64,000 nt of DNA. Source: Monosporascus cannonballus (Eukaryota > Ascomycota > Sordariomycetes > Xylariales). The notes beneath the pieces are model-generated. The model was not told the DNA's origin and made no database searches. It was given only the letters and a program-made list of their open reading frames with translations. The stretch is taken from the NCBI GenBank assembly GCA_004154925.1, contig QJNS01000230.1, forward strand, positions 1 to 64,000, written 5' to 3'. Both the position numbers and the translations under genes were made by a program. This document shows positions 1-10,567 of the stretch, one piece after another (position 1 is the stretch's first letter; the number at the start of each line of letters is the position of its first letter).

Positions 1-1552
1 AGCTTGGCGGTTTTATCGTCAAGGGCCTTGGCGAACTTGCGGAACAAGAGGCGTACGGTAGGATTCCCGTACGTTGGATCAACTCCCACCAGGGATTTTT
101 CGAGCCGGGCTAATTCCCTAGATGATTTGGGCGTTTTGACACCTAAAGCAGCCATCTGGCCAAAGAAATCAGGGCGTTCTGTGGTACGAATCGATCTTGG
201 GACGGGTGCATTCGCCATCGCCCCCCCTTCCCTGACGTACCTGTTGTTTAACACCTTCCTTTTGTTAATGGGACGCAAACCTGTTGCTTCCCAGCCCTTC
301 ATGATATACTCTGAGGTCATCATAACCTCTTCCCACGCCTTTGCGAACGCCCAGAGGAAGTCGGTCTTATCTGTAGCCTCGGAAGCCCGCCCGTAACAGC
401 GTTCGCGGAACCAGTAGCGGTACCTCCGCTTCAGGGTGGCAAATACACCTACATCAAGAGGCTGGAAGACATGGGAAGCGTGGGCAGGCAGGAAAATGAT
501 GTATATCTTGTTCTGAAGACACATCCACATGAATTCCTCGGTGGTATGGCTGTTATGGCCGTCGATCACTAATAACCTCCACTCGTCCGGGTCCTGGGGC
601 TTGGTATGGGGAATAAAGACCTCGCGAAGCCACTTTAAGCCGATTTCGGTGTTCGTCCAGCCGTTCTCTGACGTAGTGAAATACCAGCTTTCGTATGCTT
701 TATCGTCCGAATCAGGAAACCATTGTTGTTGTACGTCAACGCCGCTAAAGATCACGAGAGGTGGCAACGAACGCCCGTCAGCACTGACACACGTAATTAT
801 GGTAATCCACCCCCTTTTGAACGCATCCTTCAAGAGAATACTTTTCCTAAAGGCTTCTCCGAGGACGAGACAGTTCTCACCCATGCCTTCCATCACTCCA
901 ATCTCGTCTGCGTTGTATCGGTTCCTCCACTTGATAACCTTAACCTCCGGCAGAGCGAAGCGCTCGAATAGGACATGGGTGGAGGCCGGGGAAGCGCCAT
1001 TCAGACGCTTATAATCGATCGTCTTGCCCTTGAGAGTCCTGATTTCAGGATGGCGACGCAGAAATCGGGCTACCCAACCTTTTCCTAGGCGTTCAGGGCT
1101 GCCGTTGTTGATCAGGAGGCGCTGTGCGTATAAGCGGAATCGCGAATGGGGTGGCGCATAACCTAATTGACCCTGTACGATAACCCAATGGGCTAAAACT
1201 TCCTCCTGGACTCGTGATAGCTTCTGGCGACTCTCATCGAACTCTTCTTTCGTCCGTATACCTTGGATACGGCGTGAGATATATCTTCTGTCAACCTGGT
1301 AGCCCTTGGAGGCTAAACGCAGGGACCTCCCACGTATTACCTCGTCAATCGCCTGCGCCGCACGGAATTAAGCTGAGAGCTGCATATCGTTCGAAAGCGC
1401 AGATTCTGACGAATAAGAAGATAATTTTTTCAATTTTTAAAAGCGTTGTTGAAAAGCTCTTTATAAGGAAAGAAATCAGTAAGTGGATCAACGCGCAACG
1501 CGGTTGTGGGGTGGCGCGTTGATGGGGTGGAGCGCGGATGGGGGGGTCATCT
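1..1552 (-). mobile_element. pogo-1: Tc1/mariner-superfamily element, right terminus present, left end outside window
   Basis: A DD35D (pogo/Fot1-type) transposon read on the minus strand. Its 5' terminus lies at 1552: on the minus strand the element begins AGATGACCCCCCC directly after a TA at 1553-1554, the target dinucleotide of this superfamily. The first ~60 bp are C-rich with a core of the form CCCCATCAACGCGCCACC that recurs in the short element at 5726-6587, so the two share terminal repeats. The transposase starts about 167 bp inside the terminus. The other terminus is beyond base 1 and cannot be checked. Outside the element, 1555 onward continues as a BTB-type gene relic, so this copy sits inside a former host gene. 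Confidence 0.8.
3..1385 (-). pseudogene. pogo/Fot1-type DDE transposase (pogo-1), one early nonsense codon, C-terminus off window
   Basis: The minus frame is open from the ATG at 1385 to base 3 except for one TAA at 1368-1370 (codon 6), which would arise from CAA by C-to-T. The N-terminal part has a psq/CENP-B-like helix-turn-helix (AAQAIDEVIRGRSLRLASKG, then ISRRIQGIRT). A second DNA-binding segment follows, including GKGWVARFLRRHPE. The catalytic core has NADEIGVMEG (first D), LLVIDGHNSH (second D) and FQPLDVGVF (third D), with 35 residues between the last two, i.e. DD35D. The C-terminal part contains ATGLRPIN, typical of fungal pogo transposases. It would bind its own terminal repeats and cut and paste at TA. 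Apart from the nonsense codon it is strikingly undamaged beside RIP-saturated neighbours. The next in-frame ATG is near 890, inside the core, so no functional start is visible downstream of the stop. Confidence 0.85.
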
Positions 1553-1821
1553 TACATGGACGGAATCGCAAAGTTCCTCAAACTATTGACCTCGAGATGC
1601 TTGCCAAAATCTCCGTTGTGGTTGACGACTTGCAATGCTATGAGGCAGTGGAAGTCTTTTCGAGGGTATGGGTTGATAAACTTAAAACCTCGATTCCGAC
1701 TTCATTCTCCAGAGAATTATCCTCTGGATCCTCGTTTCTGTCGTGTTTTACCAGTTGGACATTTTTAGCACGTGTACACGCGTGGCAATACTACAAAGTA
1801 CGGGTCCAATACCGACGTTAG
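1553..1821 (+). pseudogene. BTB/POZ-domain fungal protein relic, interrupted by pogo-1
   Basis: The frame running HGRNRKVPQTIDLEMLAKIS, then VVVDDLQCYEAVEVF, VWVDKLKTSIP and SRELS matches the segment following the BTB fold in a large family of fungal BTB-domain proteins of unknown function (recognised from memory, not searched). Homology begins at the pogo-1 boundary (TA at 1553-1554), so the transposon interrupts the gene and its 5' part is off the left edge. Downstream of about 1770 the match decays and a stop follows at 1819-1821. Faint traces may extend to about 2000 in another frame. Non-functional. Confidence 0.55.
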
Positions 1822-3659
1822 AACTTCCGATAAGAAATCGAGTTGTTGGTAAGCAAAGGAACCGTCTGGAATGAAATAGGGCTAATCAGGATATAGAGAT
1901 GATAGACAACCAGAGATAGGAACTACTCGGCAGAATTAAAATCTCTATCGAAAAAGCAATGTATTTAGGCCTCAGATCGGCACAAACTGATGCTTAGTAT
2001 GACGAATGCGACTAGGATAAAAAATTTAAAACGTTTCAGAGGGACATTCTACTTTTTGTGTACTTTCCCCTGAAATTTAAATATGCACCCGAGGGCCAGA
2101 ACCACCCTCCTAATCTCGACCCTTACACGGGTCGACGGATAACGGGCATATCCACCTACACGTAATTTCGAGATATGCTGGAAATCGGCCTTTCACCTAT
2201 AGGCCGGCCAAGGGGCTAACAGGTCCGTACAGACTTATGATCTTGGGAGAAACACCAGAGGGTTTGCCCTAGGTCGGATCCATTGGAGCGGAGCATGGTC
2301 GGGACAGACAACTTCGATCAGTTTGGATTCCGCATGGAAGGACTCATCCAGAATCTACACGGCGCGGTCTAGTCGGCCCAAAAAGGTGTCAATAAGCTCA
2401 AGGGCGAGCTCCGGAGGTATACGAAGACCTGGATACGGAGCATATTTATTTTTGGGAGGGATATATAAATAGATATTTTTTATGTAGGCATTACTGCGGA
2501 TTATCGTAACTGTTACGGTTTCGTTTCATCGGTTGTTTGTTTTATATAACATCTTACTTTGCGTCAAGTAACGTCAGAAAAAACACTGTAACAATACCCC
2601 TGCGAGGAGAGAGGTGATATTATACTGTAGTATGGACCACATTTGCCTTGGCACAATTGTCATCGAAGTTATATGATCTCGTGACGTACATTATTATTTG
2701 CCATATCCCGTTAATCTTCTTGTTTAAACAAGGCCGCTGCCCTCTATATACAAGTGTTTTTCATATTATACCGATACAGACAATGTTGATTGTATATTGC
2801 GGTAACTACGAACTCCTATATGAGCTATATATTAACGGAGCGGCCACCACTACTTTGCGCCCAACGGGGCAAAAACGGCGTTGTGGGATGTTCGCGAAAT
2901 CAAAACTCTCTAACTTGAGCAATTAATAAGGATAAATCACCCCAACGTTGTTACAGTTTTTTCTCTGTATTATTTTAACGAGAAACTTAACCTTATATGC
3001 GAACATTCTAATTTGGGGTTATGGCATTTGCTGCCGTTAACTAATGAGATGGAAATTGCAACCGTTCTATCCTGAGTAAAAAGTCTCATATCCATCCCGT
3101 TTAGCAACGTGTCTTCTGAGAGGAAATTAGATATTAGCTGGCTTTCGACATCTTATAACCTTCGTACCCCTTTTCTGATCAATAGTTTCCATATCAATTT
3201 AAACGGAGTCGTAAAAATTGGTTCGGACCTAGAAACCCTGGCCCTTAGGTTGCTAACGCGTTTAGTACCAGATTATGATATAAGAAATGGCTTGGGAATT
3301 CCAACGCCATTTAATTACGAATATTGGATCGGCTTATTTTAAAATATAGCCCACACGATTATGCCGGATCAAGGTGGTCTTTTGCTGGCCACGATTTCTA
3401 GGGGCTCCTTCAGCAAGGAACTATGCCAGAGCTAGATGTAGGTATAATCGAGTTTAAAGAGCTGTAGCTAATATTCTACAGCACCCATTTCTCAGAAGGT
3501 CAAACGGTCCTCGAGATTTGGTCGTTAAGGGCTCGCTTTGTCTAGGCTTTCCAGGAGCTCCTTGGCACGACTGATTCGGATGTATCTCTCGAAGTTCGGG
3601 ATCATGCAGCACAGAAGGTCCCGTTGCAGTGCGGCCGTCGGACCCACGGCGCCGCGCGG
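1822..3659. other. Degraded intergenic stretch, no recognisable gene
   Basis: Moderate-to-low GC with scattered stops in all frames. Short ORFs at 2648-2926 and 3109-3342 (plus) show no domain that I recognise. A lysine-rich stretch around 2300-2430 on the plus strand might be a protein relic but matches nothing I can name. 2450-2620 is AT-rich. Confidence 0.5.
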
Positions 3660-4995
3660 TCCCCCCCCGGCCTAGCATGGACTTTCCAAGGCGTATATGT
3701 TCATTTCATCGACAAGAACTGGACACTCAAACACGTCCTGATTGACATCCAGCTATGCGAAGACAAGAAAGGGAAGACGAATACAAGCGCTGTATGAGGC
3801 GCCGAAGAGATACGGTCTCTACACAAAAGTCTAGGCTATTACAGCGGATGGCGGAGCGAATTTCGGCATGGAGCATTTTAGGAAATGCATGAGAAGGGGT
3901 AAGCAAAAGCAGGAATGGATAGACGGGGCGAACCATTTCCCTTGTTCTCGCATTCCTTACAGAATATCTACAAAGTTACAAATGATGCGGAAACAAAAGA
4001 TCAGGCGGGCCTAGAAGTGGAGAAGGACGAGAAAAGGATAGTTAAAATTAAGCAGATTAAGTTTGATACGGCTGATCGTGTCGTAGCAGGGGTACGTTAA
4101 CCTTTGTCATCCCGCTATCAGCATCGTACTAATCTTCGTACTAATCCTTTGGCCGATTTAGGTCAGATGGTTTGCGACATATATCAATCTCAGTACAGAA
4201 CGCCGCAGCGGTTTAGGCGCGTACAGACTGCTCTCAAAGAGAAGGGTATCCTAAATATCCAAAAACCACTGCAGGCTATTCGAGACGTGAGGACTCGTTG
4301 GAGCTCCGTGGTATACATGCTTGTCCGGCTCGTCGATTAAGACCGCAATTCGAGGATTACGTACGTCGCGAAAAAATGACTGGCTTCGAAGTTACGGAAA
4401 CCACCCGGGATATTATCGATTACTTGATCGATATTCGCAAGCCGTTCCTCCTACCGACGACCCTTTTTGGCGCTTCGAAAGAGACCAATTACAGTCACGT
4501 TCTTGCAGGATTTAAAACCATAAAGAAACATCTTCGCAAGTGCGAAATTCACCTACAAGATCGAATTTCTGCTGGTGCCCCGTAATCCTTTAAGGTAGTC
4601 GTCGCCTACTGGTGTAAGTTCACCAATACTCCGGAGCACAATGTGCACCGGCCGAACATATTGGGGGCCTCGGAGCTCGACAGGCACCTTTTTGGGTTCA
4701 GAAACCGGTTCTTGGACAGCAAGGGCAACATAATACGGGAAAACTTACAGGCGGAATACACCCAAAATTATGGCACCAAACAAAGAGCGGCGTTTCGGAT
4801 GCGGCTTTCCCATAGCAGCACATCAATACGGTACTTTACGAGTTCCAACAAGGGCGGAAAAAATCGTTCAGAAAAAAAAATCGAAACCCGAGACTGCTGC
4901 TACAAAGGCGGTACGGTACGGCAGCAGATGATAGAGGAATATGCTAATCCCGATAAAGTCCAGGTGGATTGTTGCTACCCGGCGCTGTGGTAGTG
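3660..4995 (+). pseudogene. hAT-family transposase relic
   Basis: Fragments in shifting plus frames line up in hAT order. Around 3690-3750 there is FQGVYVHFIDKNWTLKHVLI, the hAT core start (aF.gv.vH.id..W.l). Around 3835-3900 there is ITADGGANFGMEHF, the region of the second catalytic D. At 4280-4340 comes RDVRTRWSSVVYML, the conserved hAT R-x-R-W motif. From 4340 follow LRPQFEDYVRREKM and an insertion-domain-like stretch ending ETNYSHVLAGFKTIKKHL. At 4643-4990 there is the C-terminal part, ending near a dimerisation-like segment. Several frameshifts and stops separate the pieces (after 3880, at about 4100, 4340, 4585 and 4990). The terminal repeats and 8-bp duplication of a hAT element were not found. 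A dead copy. Confidence 0.75.
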
Positions 4996-5725
4996 GTTTA
5001 CGTCAGTTGCCGCATAGGAACCCGCCGCGGGCCATCGAAAATCGGAACCCCCCAGTGCCCGTCGCTCGTTATAGTATAGATGGCTTAGGATAATTTTGTC
5101 TGCTCTGCGTACACGCACCCTCTCGAAAACACAGGGAGCGCTAGGAAGCTGTTAAAGACCCCCATATATCTAGGTAGTTATCCTTAACAGTGGCTAAGGA
5201 ACACCGCCACAGCTTCCGATCAGGGCCGGTTAACAGGGGATCCCTTGGCCTTGATGAGGCTGGGTAATGGAGATCCGTGGATTGTTTGCTTTGGTGATCA
5301 GGGCGTTTTTGGGGCTCTAAGCCTTGGGAAGGAAATTTTCCAGTGAATCAACGCTTTCCTTGCCCGAATCCTATTACCCTTTCTTCATATCCGAATCTCA
5401 CGATGTTTGCTTCCGCTACTAGCAGTTTATTATCCCTGATAGGTCAGGAACACCTCCTTCACTGGCTTCCTCAGCCGAAAGCATCCCTCCACCCCCACCC
5501 AGCGCCATACCCGACTGTCCCCAGCTCAAGCAGCATATGTGGGCTTGCAAGCCGTGCTTAAAGATAAAGCGCCGTGACACGCGAAGCTATAAAAAATGTC
5601 AAGGTTTTTTTTAAAAACTTATCAAATTTACGTCGGCATCGAACTTGCGCTCTTAAGCGGAGGACTTTATTGTTATTCCTCATATAGTTTAATTTAATCT
5701 ACCATTTTTTTACTTTCGAATGCTA
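4996..5725 (+). other. Degraded spacer with a possible BED-type zinc-finger trace
   Basis: No intact gene. At about 5540-5660 the plus strand can be read as a C-x2-C pair (WACKPCLK) followed, after an indel in a T-run, by NLSNLRRH. That is the layout of a BED finger (C..C, then an NL..H segment), which usually sits at the N-terminus of hAT transposases. It would then be the start of a second hAT copy or a displaced piece of the one upstream. Weak evidence. The ORF at 5343-5561 is proline-rich and unrecognised. Confidence 0.3.
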
Positions 5726-6587
5726 AGGCGACCCCCCTACCAACGCCCCATCCCCCTAACGCGCCGCCGTTTTCCCATACAAAACGGCGAAAATCACTAT
5801 ATTTTTAACTTTACTTTAAAAATCGAAGGAAAATGATAAAAATTAGCGGATTACAGGGGTATTATAGATTTTAAACGCTTCATACGATAAAAATAAATAG
5901 AAAATTTTAATAATTACGTAATAATATTTAACAGAACGTTAAACGTAAAAATCAGTTTTATCGTACATTTTCTATTTATAAAAAAAAGGTTTATAACTTG
6001 TTTATTATTAAAGATATAAAAATAATGCTTTATAAATAATTACTTATATATATAACTAATACTTACAGAGTAACCTTTTAATAATATTTTTATTATATAA
6101 AAAGATATAACATATTAAAGAAAAGTGGGGTAGAAGTAGAGAAATTTTACAATGGAAAAATCGATACTAACTTTTCAAATACAAATAACGCAACCAATAT
6201 TAAAGCTATATAATTAATATTTTTAACATATATATAGAATTGATTAAACTTATTAAAAAAGCCTAGAAATTAATTTTATTTAATTTATTAACGTAATTAT
6301 TTAATAATAAAATTAAAGGCTCTTTGTTAACAATTTCTCATACAAATTGTATGGGAAATTGTTAAGGGCGTATTTTTTTCATTTCGACCTTTAATTTTTT
6401 AATATAAACATTAATATTTTTACATAATATTTTATTTACGGCCTTAGTTTAGGTCTTTAATTATTGTACTTTTGGTTACTTTTTTATATTTATTTTTGTT
6501 AATTAATTATAAACATGCGAGTTCGTTGATTTTGTATAGGAAATGGCGGCGCGTTGGGGGAATGGGGCGTTAGTGGGGGTGTTGCCT
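5726..6587. mobile_element. 862-bp non-autonomous TIR element (MITE-like) with TA flanks, RIP-degraded
   Basis: The two ends are inverted copies of each other over about 60 bp. The left starts AGGCGACCCCCC after TA (5724-5725). The right ends GGGGGTGTTGCCT before TA (6588-6589). The shared inner core is AACGCGCCGCC. Most differences between the arms are C/T or A/G, as expected from RIP. The interior is very AT-rich with no ORF, so it cannot encode its own transposase. The termini resemble the pogo-1 terminus at about 1490-1552 (AGATGACCCCCC, then CAACGCGCC), so pogo-1 transposase is the likely mobiliser. Confidence 0.75.
6327..6365. repeat. 39-bp near-perfect palindrome inside the TIR element
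   Basis: TTAACAATTTC at the left reads back as GAAATTGTTAA at the right around a CATACAAATTGTATG centre, with one mismatched pair apart from the central base. It can form a hairpin or cruciform. It is off-centre in the 862-bp element. Confidence 0.7.
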
Positions 6588-6899
6588 TATATTAAATGCT
6601 TATATCGGCCTTATTATATATTAATAATTTTTTTATAGACTTTATCAAAATTATAAACATTAAATATTTTTGTAAACTATTTGTTTATAATATACTTAAC
6701 TTCGTATTTAACTATATTAAGTTAAGCGAACTAACCTTTTAATAAAATTTAAAATTTTAAGAAATTATAAGGTTTTATTCGTTTTTTATATTTTTATATA
6801 AAAACTTTTATAAAAAGGTATTTTTATTTATTATTCCTGTTATATTAAAGTATATAAAGGTAAGAAACATCCGTTTCCAGTACGTAAGCAAGGATAATC
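6588..6899. other. AT-rich spacer, no gene
   Basis: Very AT-rich with frequent TATA/TTAA and no ORF, consistent with RIP-degraded sequence of unknown origin. Confidence 0.5.
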
Positions 6900-7385
6900 T
6901 AAGACGGACAGACGAAATAAGCATAAGAGAAAAGTGCGAAGATCGGTGTTGGCGTATCTGACTCTAACGGTGGCGGGGTTCCGAAAATGCGAGTTGATGG
7001 GAGCAGCGAGTGTCCGTGTCCTGGGCTATCCCGTTTGGTGGAGGCGTAGTCGGATTCGCTCGGCTGCCGCATAATTTTCGAGGTGTATCTGCTGTGTTTT
7101 GATTCCTCTCTGGGCATTCGAATTTGCGGTGGCCTATCTTCCTACATTTAAAGCAGGCTCCCCATGGTGCTCCTGAGGGCTCTCTGCGGGGTATAGTCGT
7201 GTCCGTTGCGCGACCCAGATTCTGTGACGACTGTGAGCTTTGGGCTAGCTGCTGGATATCAGGGGGGTGTCGGTCTGTTCGCGGCGTAGTAGGAGCTTCT
7301 AGGGCGAAGGCCCGGGTAATGATTCCACATCCAGAGCTTTCTTGTAGGCTGCATCCAAGGTTTCGAAGCCGGTTTAGTATGTGAT
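6900..7385 (-). pseudogene. Retrotransposon gag relic with CCHC zinc knuckle
   Basis: The minus frame reads GAPWGACFKCRKIGHRKFEC, a canonical retroviral-type zinc knuckle (C-x2-C-x4-H-x4-C) of a nucleocapsid, preceded by a polar, Q/S-rich linker and by an ALEAPTTPRTDRHPPD-like stretch. A frame change further upstream (near 7315) joins FETLDAAYKKALD. No pol follows on the left and the homology stops at 7386, where a pogo-2 derivative begins. Whether it came from a copia or a gypsy element cannot be decided from the knuckle alone. Non-functional. Confidence 0.7.
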
Positions 7386-8072
7386 ATTCAACGTAGCTAG
7401 GGATGCAGATCTCTTCCTGTTACCGTATGTGTGATCACGGCACCCCTTAGCCCTAGGTTAGCGAATTCCATGCCCTGCCGCCGCCCTGGGCGATGCCCGA
7501 TGCCCTTCCAGGACCGTATTATCAAGCGTACAATTTCCATTCAACGCATTGAACGCTCTTATTCGCGAGAAAAATATACACATCTCATCCTATCCGATAG
7601 CCTTATCGATATCAAGGATATTAGCCCTCGGAGATCGACTTTACAGGGTGGGAAACCGCAGAGAATAGCGTCCCGGAAGGCTATGAGACCATCTCCGAAG
7701 CCCTCAATATACACTACCGTTTCCGCCACGCAGCCGAATATTATCTCCGTTAACGCGTTAATTAAAATCAATTCATAGTTCCTAAGTTGATGGGAGCATG
7801 CAAAGCCAATGGCTTAAAGGCAGCTAGGAAGAAGGATGATTTAGTCAAGGCCCTTGAAGCGTGGGAAGAGAGTGTTATGTAGGAAGAACTAGCTGCAATT
7901 ATATTAATAATCATCACGATATTCGCCTAGGACGGCTTGCAAAGCGTTGTATAGCTAACAGGAAAGCTTCAAGGGACTTAGGGACCCCAAGTGTCATTGG
8001 GTGGCAAGGAATCCACCCACAATTTGTATGGGTGGCGTTGGAAATAACATGTTGCCACTATTGGCGCCAAGC
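7386..8072 (+). mobile_element. Internally deleted, truncated pogo-2 copy
   Basis: Compared with the full element at 42301-44488 (minus), this plus-strand copy keeps the 5' leader, the transposase N-terminus (APLSPRLANS, then IERSYSREK) and the C-terminal/SAP-like part (DSLIDIKDI, then ACKANGLKAARKKDDLVK). It lacks the whole catalytic core; the join is at about 7590. It also keeps the 3' non-coding tail up to about 8072 (GGCGCCAAG) but has neither 33-bp terminal repeat. Loss of the core with both gene ends kept is how non-autonomous derivatives form. It abuts the gag relic on its left, so it probably inserted there. Confidence 0.75.
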
Positions 8073-8138
8073 CGTTTCAAGCAGTTGCAAGCCGAACGAG
8101 CAAACAAATTAAAACGGCTAAGAGCGATGATTAAAGTA

Positions 8139-9110
8139 CTATGTTGTCCGCACTGGCCGGGCGCCGGACGTATACCATAGCTCGTGCGTATATTTAATTT
8201 GCTTCCTGGAATAAGCTATAGGTAGTGAGCGAGTGAGAGTCATATTAATAAATGAAAGGCCTATGCCGCGGCCTGCGCTGACGCCTCTATTTTGCCTAAT
8301 GGCTGCATTATGCGATATTCCCAAATAACGTCTTAATCCTAGCTCCCAACGTCGCGGTCTAATAACCCATGTATGCTGGCCTTTGAAGTGAGGCCAGTAG
8401 ATAACTACAAGGTTCTCTGTAGCTGATGGCAGGTATATGGTATGGACTTTTGATGACGTATCCTCGTAGTGAATCGCAGAGGTCCTTGCGCTGCCCGACT
8501 TATTCCTGAATAGCCGTGTTGTATCTGGCACGTCAATGATGTTGCCGGGCTCAAGAACATAACATATATTCAAAGTAAAATCCTGAAATGGTACCTCGAG
8601 GTTTTCCAAGGAAAAGGATTCTGAACGAAGTGATGGCAGTAAGGCTTCCGGGTGCTTTATTTCCTGTGGAATCTCGGGTGAATTACCAGCGAGGGCCAGT
8701 ATCAAATACGAGCCTGTGTTTTTGACATTGCAAATTTTGTCCAAATCACAACCGAAAACCAGGGGCTGCAGTCCTTGCGATATGACTTTGCTGATCCAGG
8801 AATCGTCCTTAAAAATTTTTGTCCAGAATCTTAAGTGTTCCAATTGCCGACACGTTAAAGCCCGTTCCGCACATTTATGCGTTTTTAAAGTTCTGAGATT
8901 GTCGAAGGGTCCAAGCCAGGTCGTAATGGCATGCCAGATCTCTGGCGGGAAAGGACTTATAGTTCGTCGTTTTTCGAGGAACAGGGCATCTGTTGATATT
9001 ATAGAACAAAAACACAATGCTGAATCGAATATATTAGCAAAGGAATTGTCCGACAATATAAGAACATTTAGAATTCGCCATTGCGTAAAGCGCTCGGCGA
9101 GTAGGCTCAT
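8139..9110 (-). CDS. F-box-like fungal protein, apparently intact (323 aa)
   Basis: One uninterrupted minus-strand ORF with a true ATG at 9110. After an unremarkable ~50-residue N-terminus, FPPEIWHAITTWLGPFDNLR looks like an F-box-like helix, and the following WTKIFKDDSWISKV and GLQPLVFGCDL fit a large family of uncharacterised fungal F-box-like proteins. Family members are usually thought to link substrates to SCF ubiquitin ligases; nothing here shows the substrate. The C-terminal third (IYLPSATENLVVIYWPHFKG onward) is unassigned. Base composition is moderate and the frame lacks the Q-to-stop damage seen in its neighbours. The real start could be downstream, nearer the F-box, and expression is unknown. 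Confidence 0.5.
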   Translation of the reverse strand: MSLLAERFTQWRILNVLILSDNSFANIFDSALCFCSIISTDALFLEKRRTISPFPPEIWHAITTWLGPFDNLRTLKTHKCAERALTCRQLEHLRFWTKIFKDDSWISKVISQGLQPLVFGCDLDKICNVKNTGSYLILALAGNSPEIPQEIKHPEALLPSLRSESFSLENLEVPFQDFTLNICYVLEPGNIIDVPDTTRLFRNKSGSARTSAIHYEDTSSKVHTIYLPSATENLVVIYWPHFKGQHTWVIRPRRWELGLRRYLGISHNAAIRQNRGVSAGRGIGLSFINMTLTRSLPIAYSRKQIKYTHELWYTSGARPVRTT

Positions 9111-9250
9111 TATACAGTGTACGTACTAATCCAATAACAGCTTGCATATAAGATAAGTGAAACAAATGTACCGAAATTAATTAAACAAATAACAAAAACG
9201 GCTGCTAAACAGCCAGTTGCATGGTTGGTGCTGTTTGCTATCGTAACGTC

Positions 9251-9830
9251 TTAGAAATAATCAGGCAAACTGTTACGGCCTGGTCCCCCGTAATGTCTTC
9301 CAACATGTACGAGTACTGTCAGCTGGCTGGGGGGTGCGGAGCGCTCCCCATATACGGAAAGGTCTCCCGTAGCGTTAGTAGGCGTCCACTCGATCTTGAT
9401 CCTTCCTGCTGTGTGGACTTCGCGAAGCTTCGTGATCAGGCGTATGGTTTCTTCAGTGACTAGCCGTATCGTCTGCTTATTGTCCACTTGGATAACTAGA
9501 TCCTGCCCTAGCTCAAGCCCTATAGCCTTGAATAGCCTCAGCATGAAGAAGGCTTCCCTAACCGTCTGCGAGAGGGCTAACGGCTCAGCCTCCGTGCTTG
9601 AGGTAGCGACTGTATCCTGCTTATTGGCCCTCCATACGATAGGGCCACCGAAGAGTGACAACACGAATCCCTGAAAGCTCTTCCGATCAGGGTTGTCTGC
9701 GAATGAGGCGTCACTCGCATTCCAGGGCTAGGGTACGTGTGTAATAAGCGTGAAGAATAGCCTCGACGACGGCGTCAAGGTGCGTCGGGCTTGGATTCAT
9801 GCAGTATCGTAACAAATAGGAAGCAGCTTC
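9251..9830 (-). pseudogene. Ty1/copia RNase H (3' end of pol) relic
   Basis: The minus frame contains NASDASFADNPDRKSFQGFV, then GGPIVWRANKQDTVATSSTE and LVIQVDNKQTIRLV. These are the copia RNase H signatures (SDA..., STEAE and DN motifs). Upstream in another frame (about 9725-9800) NPSPTHLDAVVEAILHAYY fits the end of the reverse transcriptase. Near the 3' end the usual H-D-x-H segment is deleted (TKLREVHTAGRIKIEWTPTN). The rest of pol is missing. Moderate GC, so only lightly RIPed. Confidence 0.8.
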
Positions 9831-10096
9831 GGGTAGATGATATGTTCCTTACTTTCGAAATTACATTAAGGAAAAGTATGTATATTTAATTTAATTTTTA
9901 ATTATTAAAATAACTTCGAAATATTAAATTAAAAAAGAGCGAAAAACAATAAAAACCTATCCTAATCGTGAAAACCATTAATCAGTCATCGCGTTAAATT
10001 TGCACTGCCCACCTACCCACGAAAGGAAACTGCTATCTACGAATTACTGTACCCATTCGTAAGGTAGTACTTATTTACTAATATTTATTTTTAAAA

Positions 10097-10567
10097 CGCA
10101 CACCTATCCAAGCCCTAGGTTGGAAGACTCCTATCCAGGTCTTCAACGAGTGGCTAGCTAAGGGGGATAAAACACCCGAAGAGGGCCTGAAGGCGAGCGT
10201 GGCGAATATCGTGCTATTCGGACCAGAAGCTTATGGCCCCACGGAAGCTGCCAGACGAGGTGCGGAACGCCTGAAGAAGATGGATCCCAGGGCGTATATC
10301 GGCCACCTTGTGGGATACGTAGCTAGAATATATATCGGGTCTGGATTCCTTCGCAACAATTTCCTAAGGACTTCAAGAGCTGTCTTCAGCAGTGATCCCT
10401 TGGAAACAGGAATCACTGGGGGAGTGGATAACTCGGCAGCGCAGAACGAGCCTGAAGAAGTCATCTACGATACTCACCGCGCACCCGCTAAGGCTACTCC
10501 CCCAGCAGCTCCAGCCAGCACAAACGTCGTTTTAAACCGACCCTCTATTTATCTTAATTGGCCTTAG
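10097..10567 (+). pseudogene. Ty1/copia integrase C-terminal relic
   Basis: The open plus frame begins RTPIQALGWKTPIQVFNEWL, the C-terminal part of copia integrase. It continues with ANIVLFGPEAYG, then MDPRAYIGHLVGYV (the 'P-R-A-Y-I-G-x-L-V-G-Y' motif) and RAVFSSDPLETG, then an acidic/proline-rich linker to the stop at 10565-10567. It lies on the strand opposite to the RNase H relic at 9251-9830, so the two are either different copies or an inverted rearrangement. 9831-10096 between them is AT-rich and empty. Confidence 0.8.

Noticed and set aside
4..396. Plus-strand 130-codon ORF
   Set aside because: It is the shadow of the minus-strand pogo-1 transposase, which carries all recognisable motifs. 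The ORF also begins at TTG.
9679..9692. GCTCTTCCGATC-like string resembling a sequencing-adapter core; TTCCGATCAGGG also recurs at about 5215 and 12606
   Set aside because: At 9679 it is in frame inside the copia RNase H sequence (NPDRKS), so it is coding DNA and not adapter. Three copies of a 12-mer with different flanks gave no larger repeat when I compared the surroundings.
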